Of a stretch of 64,000 nucleotides of DNA, positions 39,718-49,494 are shown one piece after another. The stretch spans positions 689,043 through 753,042 of the forward strand of contig NZ_JAUSVK010000001.1 in the NCBI RefSeq assembly GCF_030814655.1. The letters run 5' to 3'. The notes beneath the pieces were generated by a model. That model was given only the letters and a program-made list of their open reading frames with translations, was not told the origin of the DNA and did not search any database. A program made the position numbers and the translations under genes. The first letter of the stretch is position 1. Each line of letters starts with the position of its first letter. The stretch is from Labrys monachus. GTDB lineage: Bacteria > Pseudomonadota > Alphaproteobacteria > Rhizobiales > Labraceae.

Positions 39718-40463
39718 CAGGCCCCGAGCTTGGCCATCAGCGCCGGCGAGACTTCGAAATTGGCATAGACGTTCTGGACGTCGTCGTGATCGTCGAGCGT
39801 GTCGACCAGCTTGAGGAGCCGCTCGCCCGTCTCGTCGTCGACGGCGATCGCCGTCTGCGGACGCCAGACCAGGCCGGACTTGCGCGCCTCGCCGAAGCGC
39901 TCCTCCAGCGCCTTGACGACATCGGCGAGGTTTTCGGCGGCGCAGATGAATTCATGGCCGCTCTCCGAGGAGATGCAATCGTCGGCGCCCGCTTCGAGCG
40001 CGGCTTCGAGCATCTCGTCGGGCGTGCCCTTGTCGGCGTCGTATTCGACGAGGCCGACGCGGTCGAACATGAAGGAGACGGCGCCGGTCTCGGCGAGGTT
40101 GCCGCCGGCCTTGGTGAAGTAGGAGCGTACATCCGAGGCGGTGCGGTTGCGGTTGTCGGTCAGGGCTTCGACGATCAGCGCGACGCCGCCGGGGCCATAG
40201 CCCTCATAGCGGATCTCGTCGTAATTCTCGCTGTCGGCGCCTGAAGCCTTCTTGATCGCGCGGTCGATATTGTCCTTGGGCATGTTTTCGGCGCGGGCGG
40301 CGAGGACGGCGGCACGCAGGCGCGCATTCATGTTCGGATCGGGCACGCCGAGCTTGGCCGCCACGGTGATCTCGCGCGCCAGCTTGGAGAAGAGCTTGGA
40401 GCGCTTGGCGTCCTGCTTGCCCTTGCGGTGCATGATGTTGGCGAACTGCGAATGACCTGCCAT
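39717..40463 (-). CDS. yebC: YebC/TACO1-family protein
   Basis: A 248-residue cytoplasmic protein of the YebC/TACO1 family, which acts in transcription regulation or in relieving ribosome stalling at proline runs depending on the member. The start [20 protein letters not shown] is diagnostic, followed by [11 protein letters not shown] and [20 protein letters not shown]. Its stop overlaps the ruvC start. yebC-ruvC adjacency is conserved in many bacteria. Confidence 0.96.
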   Translation of the reverse strand: MAGHSQFANIMHRKGKQDAKRSKLFSKLAREITVAAKLGVPDPNMNARLRAAVLAARAENMPKDNIDRAIKKASGADSENYDEIRYEGYGPGGVALIVEALTDNRNRTASDVRSYFTKAGGNLAETGAVSFMFDRVGLVEYDADKGTPDEMLEAALEAGADDCISSESGHEFICAAENLADVVKALEERFGEARKSGLVWRPQTAIAVDDETGERLLKLVDTLDDHDDVQNVYANFEVSPALMAKLGA

Positions 40464-40648
40464 TTGTTCTTGTCCTTCGTTAATCGGGTCCTGAACTCGA
40501 TAGGGGAGTCGGATGATTTGTGGCGCGGCTTATAGAAGCGAACGCCGGAAAAATCCATCGCGGCCGATATTTTCGCGGTGCGGGGCGGGAGGCTCTGCAT
40601 GGGTGGGCGGGTCCCGAACCGCCCTCTCGACACGTGCGATGCTTCCGG

Positions 40649-40675
40649 AAGGGGCCGGTCGGGGGACCGGCCCAC
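40649..40675. repeat. GC-rich hairpin upstream of yebC and downstream of the metallophosphoesterase gene
   Basis: Stem GGGCCGGTC / GACCGGCCC with a four-G loop and GGAA flank, without a T run. It resembles the hairpins after tolB and gap in layout (AAGG rim, variable stem). Confidence 0.55.
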
Positions 40676-40685
40676 CAAAATCGCG

Positions 40686-41504
40686 TCACCAGAAGTCGGG
40701 CACTGCCTGGGACAGCCGTCCGCCGACGCGCACCGGCGCGATGCGGATGGCGAGGCCGGTCCGGTCGTCGGTCTCGACAGCGATGCCGGAGAGGGTGGCC
40801 TCGCCGGTGGCCGGTTCCAGGCGCAGGCCCGGCGTCTTCTGGACGAAGCGGCGCACCGGCTCTTCCTTGTCCATGCCGAGCACGCTGTCGTAATCCCCGC
40901 ACATGCCGGCATCCGACATATAGGCGGTGCCGTGATTGAGGATCTGGTGGTCGGCGGTCGGCACATGGGTGTGGGTGCCGACGACGAGGCTGGCGCGGCC
41001 GTCGGCGAAATGGCCGAGCGCCTGCTTCTCGCTGGTCGCCTCGGCATGCACGTCGACGATGACCGCATCGGCGCCGAGGCCGAGCGGGCAGGCGGCAAGC
41101 TCGCGCTCCAGCGCGGCGAAGGGATCGTCGAGCGCATCCATGTAGATGCGGCCCATGACCTGGACGACGAGCAGGCGGGCGCCGCTCCGCGTCTCGATCA
41201 GGGTGGCGCCGCGCCCCGGCGTGCCCTTGGGATAATTGGCGGGGCGCAGCAGGCGCGGCGCCCTTTCGATGAAGACGAGCGCCTCGCGCTGGTCGAAGGA
41301 GTGGTTGCCGAGCGTCACCACATCGGCGCCGGCCGCCATGATATCGTCGTAGATCGCTTCCGTCAGCCCGAAGCCGCCGGCGGCGTTCTCGCCGTTGATG
41401 ACGACGGCGTCGAGCTTCCAGGCCTGGCGCAGGCCCGGCAGGCGGTCGGCCACGGCATTGCGCCCCGAGCGGCCGACGATGTCGCCGAGAAAGAGCAGGC
41501 GCAT
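40686..41504 (-). CDS. YmdB-family metallophosphoesterase
   Basis: A 272-residue metal-dependent phosphoesterase (TIGR00282/YmdB). Motifs in order: LGDIVGRSGRNAV, INGENAAGGFG, LGNHSFDQ, DVHAEATSEKQA, GTHTHVPTAD and MCGDYDSVLGMD. In Bacillus, YmdB hydrolyses cyclic nucleotides and affects development; the role here is not established. The ATG at 41504 is chosen as the family start; the frame is open 84 codons further. One base separates it from the upstream cyclo-ligase stop, so the two form an operon. Confidence 0.92.
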   Translation of the reverse strand: MRLLFLGDIVGRSGRNAVADRLPGLRQAWKLDAVVINGENAAGGFGLTEAIYDDIMAAGADVVTLGNHSFDQREALVFIERAPRLLRPANYPKGTPGRGATLIETRSGARLLVVQVMGRIYMDALDDPFAALERELAACPLGLGADAVIVDVHAEATSEKQALGHFADGRASLVVGTHTHVPTADHQILNHGTAYMSDAGMCGDYDSVLGMDKEEPVRRFVQKTPGLRLEPATGEATLSGIAVETDDRTGLAIRIAPVRVGGRLSQAVPDFW

Positions 41505-41505
41505 G

Positions 41506-42084
41506 TCAGGCGCCCGCCACGGCGATGATCTCGGCCTCGGTCGCGATGGCGTCGAGCGGAACGTCGTGATGTTCGGCCGGCAGGTCCTCGGTCTCCTGGC
41601 AGGCGAAGGCGTAGCCGAGCGCGAAGACGGGATGGCGGGCGCGCAGCATCGGGATGGTGCGGTCGTAGAAGCCGGCGCCGTAGCCGATGCGATAGCCGCG
41701 CCGGTCGAAGGCGACCGGCGGCACCAGAAGGACCTGCGGATAGACTTCCGGCGCATCCGGCGAGGGCTCGGGAATGTTCATGCGCCCTTGCACCAGCGGA
41801 TCGCCCGGGGCCCAGGCGCGGAAGACCAGGGGCTGGCCGAATTTCGGCGTGGCGGGCAGGGCCAGCCTGCGTCCGCCGGCCGCCAGGCGGCGGGCGACCT
41901 CGCCGGGATGGATCTCGTCGCGGAAGGCTTCGTAGAGGCCGACGATGCCGGTCGTGCCGGAGAGGCGCTCGAAGGCGCGTGCCGCGGCCTTCGCCGTTGC
42001 TTCGTGCCGGGCGGGCCCGCGCAACTCGGCGCGCGCTGCCATCGCCTTCCGGCGAAGCTCGGTCTTCTGGTCGGTGGAGGCCAT
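41506..42084 (-). CDS. 5-formyltetrahydrofolate cyclo-ligase
   Basis: ATP-dependent enzyme of 192 residues that converts 5-formyl-THF to 5,10-methenyl-THF, returning stored folate to one-carbon metabolism. Motifs: KTELRRKAMAARAEL at the start, LALPATPKFGQPLVFR, LLVPPVAFDRRGYRIGYGAGFYDR with the ATP/substrate loop. The ATG at 42084 is preferred over the GTG at 42090; neither has a Shine-Dalgarno sequence. In alphaproteobacteria this gene lies next to 6S RNA, which is seen upstream here. Confidence 0.93.
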   Translation of the reverse strand: MASTDQKTELRRKAMAARAELRGPARHEATAKAAARAFERLSGTTGIVGLYEAFRDEIHPGEVARRLAAGGRRLALPATPKFGQPLVFRAWAPGDPLVQGRMNIPEPSPDAPEVYPQVLLVPPVAFDRRGYRIGYGAGFYDRTIPMLRARHPVFALGYAFACQETEDLPAEHHDVPLDAIATEAEIIAVAGA

Positions 42085-42114
42085 GATCACGCGGGGAAGG
42101 AAAATGAGGAGCGG

Positions 42115-42268
42115 GCCACCTCGGCCGTTGGACTGTTCGATCCCGGGTGCCTACTAATGTAGGTGGGCGCCGTAATGTCCAAGCCCACGGGCAGGGACAG
42201 TGACAGCTCCCTTGGGAGTCGTATGGCCCCGGGGATTGATGTGTCCTGACGCACCAGGCAGCACCGCC
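42115..42268 (-). ncRNA. ssrS: 6S RNA (candidate)
   Basis: 6S RNA mimics an open promoter and sequesters sigma-70 RNA polymerase in stationary phase. The minus strand upstream of the cyclo-ligase gene, its normal place, has the expected pieces: TATTAT as -10 (42274-42279), an estimated start at about 42268, ATCAATCCCCGGG pairing with CCCGGGATCGA around a central bubble, and the terminal hairpin CACCTACATTAGTAGG. The ends are estimated to within about 15 bases. zapA, the other usual neighbour, is displaced by about 3 kb. No covariance search was possible. Confidence 0.7.
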
Positions 42269-42382
42269 TAATGATAATAGGGCTGCGCCGCCCCAAGCGC
42301 CAGAGGTCGGCGAAGATTTAGCAGGCTCATGAAAACGGACGTCCGGCGTGCGAAGGGCCGCGAAGCGGCGGGCTTCCCCTGT

Positions 42383-43228
42383 CTACGGCCCCAGCAGCTT
42401 GTTCAACAGGGCGGCGAGGCGAAGACCGCCGGTTGCGAGCTGCTTGTCGAGAACCGGCTCGGCCGCCTTCTGATAGTCAGGACCAAGCGCGATCGGCGCT
42501 TTCGAACCGGCCCGTGAAGACGGAGGCGTCAGAGCATAGACGCCCTGGGCGACGATGTGACATTCGTCGATCCATGCCTTCGCAAAGTCCTGGTCGGTCC
42601 GAGGGCTCGGCAAGGTCGGCAAGACCTTGCTGTCGAGGTCGTCCGCATACCCACCCCACCCGTAAGCCCGCGCATTGACCAGGCTCTCGTCCCAGACCGC
42701 GTGCAGGTTGGTTGGCAGGATGGGAAGCTCCTTTCCGTCAGGGCCATTGATCCTGAGAAAGACGTCGACGTTGTTGGCTCCCCCATCGCCGTTGCGCTCG
42801 CTGCAGTGGAACGGCTGGGTCGAGTCGCCGACGAGGTGAATCACCATGAGCAGCGCCTTTCGTCGGTCGGCGTCGCTGCGCTTGATATCGGCAAGAAGGC
42901 TGCTCTGGTCTCGCAGCGCCGACACGAGGCAGCTGCCCTTGCAGTCGTCCTCGGAATAGCCCGGCTTGGCGATGTCGATATCGACGTAATGCCACGGCTT
43001 GGTGCCCGTGCCGGCCGGCGTGTTCTTGAAGTCGTCGGCCCAGCTCGCAACGCCGGCCATCGACGACGGGCCGATCAGCTTTTGTACGGCGGCGGCGGCC
43101 TGCGGGTTCAGATGATGCTGCGCTATTTCTGCAACGATCGAATGTCCTCGATCGCCCCAAGCATTTGCGGAGCCGATCGACGCCAGAGCCATCGCCGATG
43201 CCAGAAAAAAAGCCATTCTCTTTTTCAT
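42383..43228 (-). CDS. Secreted S1/P1-type zinc nuclease
   Basis: A 281-residue nuclease with a signal peptide cleaved at ANA|W (residue 23/24), leaving the tryptophan whose amino group binds zinc. All nine expected ligands can be placed: W24, H29, D65, H80, H131, D135, H141, H176 and D180 (HLVGDSTQPFHC, NLHAVWD). Such enzymes cleave single-stranded DNA and RNA and remove 3'-phosphates in the periplasm or outside the cell. It diverges from a DUF2235 gene across an AT-rich spacer and appears inserted between 6S RNA and zapA. Confidence 0.92.
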   Translation of the reverse strand: MKKRMAFFLASAMALASIGSANAWGDRGHSIVAEIAQHHLNPQAAAAVQKLIGPSSMAGVASWADDFKNTPAGTGTKPWHYVDIDIAKPGYSEDDCKGSCLVSALRDQSSLLADIKRSDADRRKALLMVIHLVGDSTQPFHCSERNGDGGANNVDVFLRINGPDGKELPILPTNLHAVWDESLVNARAYGWGGYADDLDSKVLPTLPSPRTDQDFAKAWIDECHIVAQGVYALTPPSSRAGSKAPIALGPDYQKAAEPVLDKQLATGGLRLAALLNKLLGP

Positions 43229-43342
43229 ATCGATTTTCTCCCCACCCTTTAAAATTTTAAAACGACGAAAGTATCTTTAATATAAATAAAATAACATAAT
43301 ATAACGATTTTATATATGTTTTAATTACAAGAAAATCGATAT
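43227..43342. promoter_or_regulatory. AT-rich divergent spacer with matching inverted repeats
   Basis: ATATCGATTTTCT (43227-43239), at the start of the nuclease gene, is the exact reverse complement of AGAAAATCGATAT (43330-43342), about 100 bases before the hydrolase gene. Between them is a nearly G/C-free stretch (about 43275-43325), very unlike the rest of the window. One regulator could bind both ends and control both genes. Confidence 0.6.
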
Positions 43343-43441
43343 ATTCAAGAGATCGACATTATCATTGCCTCTTGTGAAAGGCAAGTTCGCAATGTAGTGT
43401 TTCGTCATGATCCGTCAGTCCCTCGATCCGAGTGGTGCGCG

Positions 43442-44962
43442 ATGAAGAATCTGATCGTATGTTGCGATGGAACATGGAATACGCCGGACGAGAAGGATAA
43501 CGGCCTTCCTTCACCGACAAATGTCGTCAAGATCTACAATTCAATCGAGAACAATGACGATCAGATAATGTATTACCATCCCGGCGTCGGCACCGGAAGC
43601 AGCTGGTGGGACCATCTGGTCGGCGGCGGAACCGGCGAAGGATTGGATCAGAATACGAAAAGCGCCTATGCTTGGCTTTCCAGGCACTATCGTGCCGGCG
43701 ATAACATCTTTCTATTCGGCTTCAGCCGTGGCGCCTATACGGTCCGCAGCCTCGGCGGCCTGATCGCACATTGCGGCCTTCTGGATCTCGGTGACGCCGG
43801 GGTCGACGCACCGACAGGCTGGGCGAGGGTCGCGGACGTCTTCGACGCGTACAGGAACAAGGTGCCATACAAGAATATTCGCGGCTACGAGTTCCACAAC
43901 GTCCGTCCGGGCGAAGCCGTCGAGGATTCCACGGCGATTCACTTCATCGGCGTCTGGGACACGGTCGGAGCCCTGGGCATACCCGAGGATCTCGCCTTTC
44001 TCGGATTGTTCGACAATGCCGAGAAATACCGTTTCCACAACACGGACCTCAGTCCCATCGTTGCGCATGGCCGCCATGCCGTGGCGCTGGATGAAAGAAG
44101 GGCGAGCTTCGCTCCGACGCTTTGGTCGAATATCGGTTCCGGACAGGATATCGAACAAATCTGGTTTCCGGGATCGCATGGCGATGTCGGCGGGGGCTAT
44201 CTGCAGAGCGAGCTCTCCGACAGGGCGCTGAAATGGATGATCAAGGAGGCGTCGGATTGCGGCCTCCAAATTCATGCCGGCGTCGAGGATCAACTCAGGT
44301 CGGACCCTCTCGGGATCGTGCACGATTCATGCGATGGAATTTTCAAGTTTCTGAAGACGAAGCCGCGATCCACCCCATTGCTGCAGACAGAGAGCGCCGA
44401 TCTCGACGAGTCCGCCCGCATCCGCTGGGGCACGCCGGTCCTGCGCCAGGGGCGCTATTGGCGGACGATCGTGCTTCAGCCCGGCCAGTCGGCCACCTGT
44501 GACATCTTCGCCCGGGAACGCTGGAATGCGACGGGCCTCTTCCTGGAAGGCGGCAAGGCGTACCGCTTTGCGGCGACGGGCGAATGGATGGATCAGGAGG
44601 ACAAATTCTCTCCGGCGGGCAAGGAGCCCAGCGGCTTTCATTTCGGCGACGTCGCCCGGTTGGCGTCGAGCGTCCTGGGCTCGCTCGAGACGGACTACAA
44701 ACTGCTGACCCGGCGAGGGAACGTGGATTTCTGGTGGACACGCCGAGATGACGGCCGGCCCTGGTTCGCGCTGATGGGGTTCGTGGCCAACGCGGTGACC
44801 GCACCCGATTCCAATCTCGCAGCCGGCGAGACCTTCTTCATCGGCGACGGCACCTCCTTCGCGCCCAGGAGCAGCGGCTATCTCTACGGTTTCGCCAATG
44901 ATGCCTGGCAGGCCTATGACAACAATCGCGGCAGTGTCTCGTTGACTGTGACGATGGTGTAG
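43442..44962 (+). CDS. DUF2235 (Tle1-like) alpha/beta hydrolase with lectin-like C-terminal domain
   Basis: A 506-residue protein. The N-terminal ~330 residues are the DUF2235 hydrolase fold: CDGTWN (8-13), the nucleophile motif GFSRGA (93-98, Ser95), GVWDTVGALG with the acid, and PGSHGDVGGGY with the histidine. This family includes the Tle1 phospholipases of type VI secretion. The last ~170 residues look like a separate beta-sandwich: GQSATCDIFARERW through GETFFIGDGT, ending ANDAWQAYDNNRGSVSLTV, which recalls galactose-binding PA-I (LecA)-type lectins. No signal peptide, VgrG or PAAR nearby. Function: probable lipase with a carbohydrate-binding tail (inference). Confidence 0.82.
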   Translation: MKNLIVCCDGTWNTPDEKDNGLPSPTNVVKIYNSIENNDDQIMYYHPGVGTGSSWWDHLVGGGTGEGLDQNTKSAYAWLSRHYRAGDNIFLFGFSRGAYTVRSLGGLIAHCGLLDLGDAGVDAPTGWARVADVFDAYRNKVPYKNIRGYEFHNVRPGEAVEDSTAIHFIGVWDTVGALGIPEDLAFLGLFDNAEKYRFHNTDLSPIVAHGRHAVALDERRASFAPTLWSNIGSGQDIEQIWFPGSHGDVGGGYLQSELSDRALKWMIKEASDCGLQIHAGVEDQLRSDPLGIVHDSCDGIFKFLKTKPRSTPLLQTESADLDESARIRWGTPVLRQGRYWRTIVLQPGQSATCDIFARERWNATGLFLEGGKAYRFAATGEWMDQEDKFSPAGKEPSGFHFGDVARLASSVLGSLETDYKLLTRRGNVDFWWTRRDDGRPWFALMGFVANAVTAPDSNLAAGETFFIGDGTSFAPRSSGYLYGFANDAWQAYDNNRGSVSLTVTMV

Positions 44963-45136
44963 GGGGGTGCTGAGCGGACACCGATCTAGATGGCGCTCCG
45001 CTCTTGCCTGACGGACGCCGGCTGGTATTCGCCGGTGAGCGGCGGTGCCGCGACATGGCACCGCCCGGATGAACCGAGAAATCCCCTTGCGGCGCCGATT
45101 CACAGCTCCGCGGCGGCCTCCCGAAGGGCGGCCCGG

Positions 45137-45502
45137 TCAGACCCCGGTGCGCGAGAGGGCGTCGACGAGCTTCTCCACGCGGTTGGCGGCCTCGTCGAGG
45201 GCCTGGGTGACGCGGGCCTGCGTCTCCTCCTCGCGCTGCAGGACGCCGGCGCGATCGTTGCGCAGCTCGTCGAGGTCATGCTGGAGCGCGCCCACGCGCC
45301 GCTGCGTCTCGGACAATTCGTCGGCGATCATGATGCCGGCCATCACGGACAGGCGCATGTCGCCGATCTCGCCGAAGGCGCTGCGCAACTGGTCGATCTT
45401 TCCATCCAGCTGCCGTCCGAGTTCGAGCAGGTGTTCCTCCTGCCCTTCGTCGCAGGCCATGCGATAGGCCCGCCCTGCGATGGTGACTGAAACATGCGCC
45501 AT
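45137..45502 (-). CDS. zapA: Cell division protein ZapA
   Basis: A 121-residue protein that binds FtsZ and bundles filaments at the Z ring. It begins MAHVSVTIAGRAYRMACDEG, followed by the dimerising region EEHLLELGRQLDGKIDQLR and a long C-terminal coiled coil. The ATG at 45502 is the family start; the frame is open 40 codons earlier. It follows the DUF4164 gene by seven bases. In related genomes zapA directly precedes 6S RNA and the cyclo-ligase gene; here a 2.7-kb insertion separates them. Confidence 0.93.
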   Translation of the reverse strand: MAHVSVTIAGRAYRMACDEGQEEHLLELGRQLDGKIDQLRSAFGEIGDMRLSVMAGIMIADELSETQRRVGALQHDLDELRNDRAGVLQREEETQARVTQALDEAANRVEKLVDALSRTGV

Positions 45503-45509
45503 GGCGGGG

Positions 45510-45791
45510 TTACCTGTCCTGCGGTTCGAGAACGTGGCGGAGGGACTCCATTGCCTGGTCGAGGCGGCGGGAGACGTCGCGATTGGCGGTCTCCAGGGTG
45601 GAGAAGCGCGCATAGCTCGCATCGAGCTCGCGGGCGAGGCGGCTGCGGTCCTCCGACAGGGCCTGCACCTCGATGCCGCGACCGGCGATCGTGAGATCGA
45701 GCTCGATCCGATGCTCGGCCGCCTCCTCGAGCCGGGCCAACGCGTCGTTCAGTCGTTGCAGGGCTGCTTCCAGGGACAAGAGCGTACTCAC
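45510..45791 (-). CDS. DUF4164-family coiled-coil protein
   Basis: A 93-residue protein made of one long heptad-rich helix (ALQRLNDALARLEEAAEHRI, then DRSRLARELDASYARFSTLE). This is the DUF4164 pattern found upstream of zapA in Hyphomicrobiales. The GTG at 45791 was chosen; a TTG 15 codons earlier lacks any support. Function unknown, possibly a partner of ZapA. Confidence 0.85.
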   Translation of the reverse strand: MSTLLSLEAALQRLNDALARLEEAAEHRIELDLTIAGRGIEVQALSEDRSRLARELDASYARFSTLETANRDVSRRLDQAMESLRHVLEPQDR

Positions 45792-46004
45792 TTTCCGAAG
45801 ACGGCCGCGCTCGAATCGAGACGCGGCCTCCAGCAATATTACAGCAAATTACCGCGCATTGCCCGCCGGGCCAAGCCGGAACGCCGCGCCTCCCGCCACG
45901 AGCGTAAGACTGTACCGCCGGCACGCAACGCGATAGATTTCGCCGTCATGCCACCCATATGGGGTGCGATTCTCTCCCGGAAAGTGCCGGAAATCCCGCT
46001 GTCA

Positions 46005-46032
46005 TTGACAGTCGGGGATGAGGTGCTAAGAA
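46005..46032 (+). promoter_or_regulatory. Probable tkt promoter
   Basis: Consensus TTGACA at 46005-46010, 16 bases, then TAAGAA (46027-46032) preceded by TGC, giving an extended -10. It lies about 50 bases before the tkt start. Upstream is a CCCATATGGGG palindrome (45955-45965). Confidence 0.55.
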
Positions 46033-46080
46033 CCCACCGCCCATTTCGCCGTGTCCGGCGGATTCATCAGGAAACACTCC

Positions 46081-48069
46081 ATGGCACTCAGCGAATTGCA
46101 GAACCGCTTGGCGAACGCCATCCGTGGCTTGGCGATCGACGGCGTCGAAGCCGCGAAATCCGGACATCCCGGCATGCCGATGGGGATGGCGGACGTCGCG
46201 ACGGTCCTGTTCACGCGCTTCATGAAGTTCGATGCCGCCGCCCCGCATTGGCCCGACCGGGACCGCTTCATCCTGTCGGCCGGCCATGGCTCGATGCTGC
46301 TCTATTCCATTCTCTACCTGACCGGCGCGCCCGGCATGACGGTGGACGAACTCAAGCGCTTCCGCCAGCTCGGCTCCAAGACGCCCGGACACCCGGAGAA
46401 TTTCCATACCGCCGGCGTGGAGACCACCACCGGCCCGCTCGGCCAGGGCATCGCGACGGCCGTCGGCTTCGCTTTCGCCGAGAAGATGCTCGCCGCCCGG
46501 CATGGCAAGGATGTCGTCGACCATTACACTTATGTGATCGCCTCGGACGGCGACCTGATGGAGGGCATCAGCCAGGAGGCGATCGCGCTGGCCGGCCATT
46601 ACAGGCTGAACAAGCTGATCGTGATGTGGGACCACAACGGCATTTCGATCGACGGGCCGCTCAGCCTGTCGGACTCCGTCGACCAGGTGAAGCGCTTCGA
46701 ATCGGCCGGCTGGCACGCCGTGAACGTCGACGGCCACGACCAGGATGCCGTGGCGGCCGCGATCGAGAGCGCCCGGAAGTCCGACGCCCCCACGCTGATC
46801 GCCTGCAAGACCACGATCGGCTTCGGTTCACCCCACCGCGCCGGCACCTCCAAGGCCCATGGCGAGCCGCTCGGGCAGGAGGAGGCCGCTCTCACCAAGG
46901 CCAATCTCGGCATCGAGGGTGCGCCGTTCGAGGTGCCCGCCGACATCCTCAAGGCGTGGCGGGAAGCAGGAAGCCGCGGCGTTTCCGCCCGCAAGCAGTG
47001 GGAAGGGCGCTTCGGCGCGCTGGCGGAGGACCTGCAGGCCGAATTCACCCGCCGCATGGCGGGCGAGCGTCCCGCCGGGCTGGGCGAGGCGATCCTCGCC
47101 CACAAGAAGGCGCTGGCTGCCGCGCCGGCCGCCATGGCGACGCGCAAATCCTCCGAACTCGCGCTCAACGCCATCGTCGGCATCATGCCCGAGCTGGTGC
47201 TCGGCTCCGCCGACCTGACGCCGTCCAACAACACCAAGGCCAAGGGGCTGGTCGAGATCTCGCCGCAGGATTTCGGCGGCCGCTACATCCATTGGGGCAT
47301 CCGCGAGCACGGCATGGCCGCGGCGATGAACGGCATCTCGCTGCATGGCGGCTTCGTGCCGGCGGGCGGCACCTTCTTCGCCTTCACCGATTATTGCCGT
47401 CCGGCGATCCGCCTCGGCGCGCTGATGGGGACATCGCCGGTCTACGTCATGACCCATGATTCCATCGGCCTCGGCGAAGACGGGCCGACCCACCAGCCCG
47501 TCGAGCACCTGGCGGCGATGCGCGCCATCCCCAATGTGCGCACCTTCCGCCCCTGCGACGCGATCGAGACGGCCGAATGCTGGCAGCTGGCGCTGGAGCG
47601 CCGGTCCGGGCCGACCATCCTGGTGCTGACCCGCCAGAACTTGCCGCTGCTGCGCGAGGCCACGGCGGACAATCCGTGCGCCCAGGGCGCCTACGAGATC
47701 GCCGCGCCCGTCGGCGGCAAGGCCGAGGTGACGCTGTTCGCTTCGGGCTCCGAGGTCGAGATCGCGATGAATGCCCGCGCCATCCTCAACCAGCGCGGCC
47801 TGCCGACTCGGGTGGTCTCGGTGCCCTCGCTGGAGCTCTTCATCGGCCAGTCCGACGAGGTCAAGGCGCGGATCATCGGCGATGCGCCGGTCAAGGTCGC
47901 GGTCGAGGCGGCGGTGCGCTTCGGCTGGGATGCGATCATCGGCCCGGAGGGCGGTTTCGTCGGCATGAGCGGCTTCGGCGCCTCCGCGCCGATCAAGGAC
48001 CTCTACAACCATTTCGGCATCACGCCGGAAGCGGTGGCCGAGACGGCGCTGCGCCGCCACAATGGCTAA
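46081..48069 (+). CDS. tkt: Transketolase
   Basis: Thiamine-diphosphate enzyme of 662 residues that transfers two-carbon units in the pentose phosphate or Calvin cycle. Motifs: [35 protein letters not shown], the ThDP site [13 protein letters not shown], and [20 protein letters not shown]. The ATG at 46081 has AGGAAAC upstream; the frame begins ten codons earlier. First of four carbon-metabolism genes (tkt, gap, pgk, fba) on the same strand; a hairpin repeat follows. Confidence 0.97.
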   Translation: MALSELQNRLANAIRGLAIDGVEAAKSGHPGMPMGMADVATVLFTRFMKFDAAAPHWPDRDRFILSAGHGSMLLYSILYLTGAPGMTVDELKRFRQLGSKTPGHPENFHTAGVETTTGPLGQGIATAVGFAFAEKMLAARHGKDVVDHYTYVIASDGDLMEGISQEAIALAGHYRLNKLIVMWDHNGISIDGPLSLSDSVDQVKRFESAGWHAVNVDGHDQDAVAAAIESARKSDAPTLIACKTTIGFGSPHRAGTSKAHGEPLGQEEAALTKANLGIEGAPFEVPADILKAWREAGSRGVSARKQWEGRFGALAEDLQAEFTRRMAGERPAGLGEAILAHKKALAAAPAAMATRKSSELALNAIVGIMPELVLGSADLTPSNNTKAKGLVEISPQDFGGRYIHWGIREHGMAAAMNGISLHGGFVPAGGTFFAFTDYCRPAIRLGALMGTSPVYVMTHDSIGLGEDGPTHQPVEHLAAMRAIPNVRTFRPCDAIETAECWQLALERRSGPTILVLTRQNLPLLREATADNPCAQGAYEIAAPVGGKAEVTLFASGSEVEIAMNARAILNQRGLPTRVVSVPSLELFIGQSDEVKARIIGDAPVKVAVEAAVRFGWDAIIGPEGGFVGMSGFGASAPIKDLYNHFGITPEAVAETALRRHNG

Positions 48070-48169
48070 AGCGTTTTGCGTTTTGACGGACTCGGCAGAA
48101 CGCAAAGACGCGTCGAAAAACAAAGAGTTAGAGCAAAGCGGCGTTTCTGCCTAAACGCGCTTTGCTCTA
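48070..48169. repeat. Double-hairpin intergenic repeat between tkt and gap
   Basis: Two successive hairpins: TTTGCGTT with AACGCAAA (48070-48110), then a 17- to 18-base stem TAGAGCAAAGCGGCGTTT with AAACGCGCTTTGCTCTA (48129-48169). This AGAGCAAAGCG-type sequence is, from memory, a dispersed repeat in related genomes. It may also act as a barrier to transcription between tkt and gap. Confidence 0.7.
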
Positions 48170-48279
48170 GGGCTGTCTGACCGGAGGCGCCCGGGCCCAG
48201 GGGTGGGGGGCCTGGGACCGACGCTTTTGGATTGGCATTTCGGATCGATATTTGGGACAGAACAGGAAGGAAGGTTCGC

Positions 48280-49290
<1,011 letters not shown>

Positions 49291-49308
49291 GGCGGGCCGC
49301 GGCCGCAT

Positions 49309-49335
49309 GGAGGGCGGGCTGCCGGCCCGCCCTTC
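49309..49335. repeat. GC-rich hairpin after gap
   Basis: GGGCGGGC / GCCCGCCC with loop TGCCG, extended by A-T and G-T pairs through a TTCC rim. No T run follows. It has the layout of the hairpins at 29791, 29908 and 40649. Confidence 0.6.
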
Positions 49336-49494
49336 CGACGGCGAAAGAACGCGCGGGACGTCCCGCAGCCCGGCCTCAGGGCGTCCGGACCGTTCCTTCC
49401 CTTCCGGGGGAGCCAGTTGCGTCTTCGCGGTCGATCCGCCCATCGGCGTTTCGACGCAAACCCTTCCCACTCTACGAGCAAGGACCGCCGTCCG

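Noticed and set aside
43442-44962. Type VI secretion effector locus
   Set aside because: The DUF2235 domain is shared with Tle1, but no VgrG, PAAR, Hcp, chaperone or immunity-like gene is adjacent.
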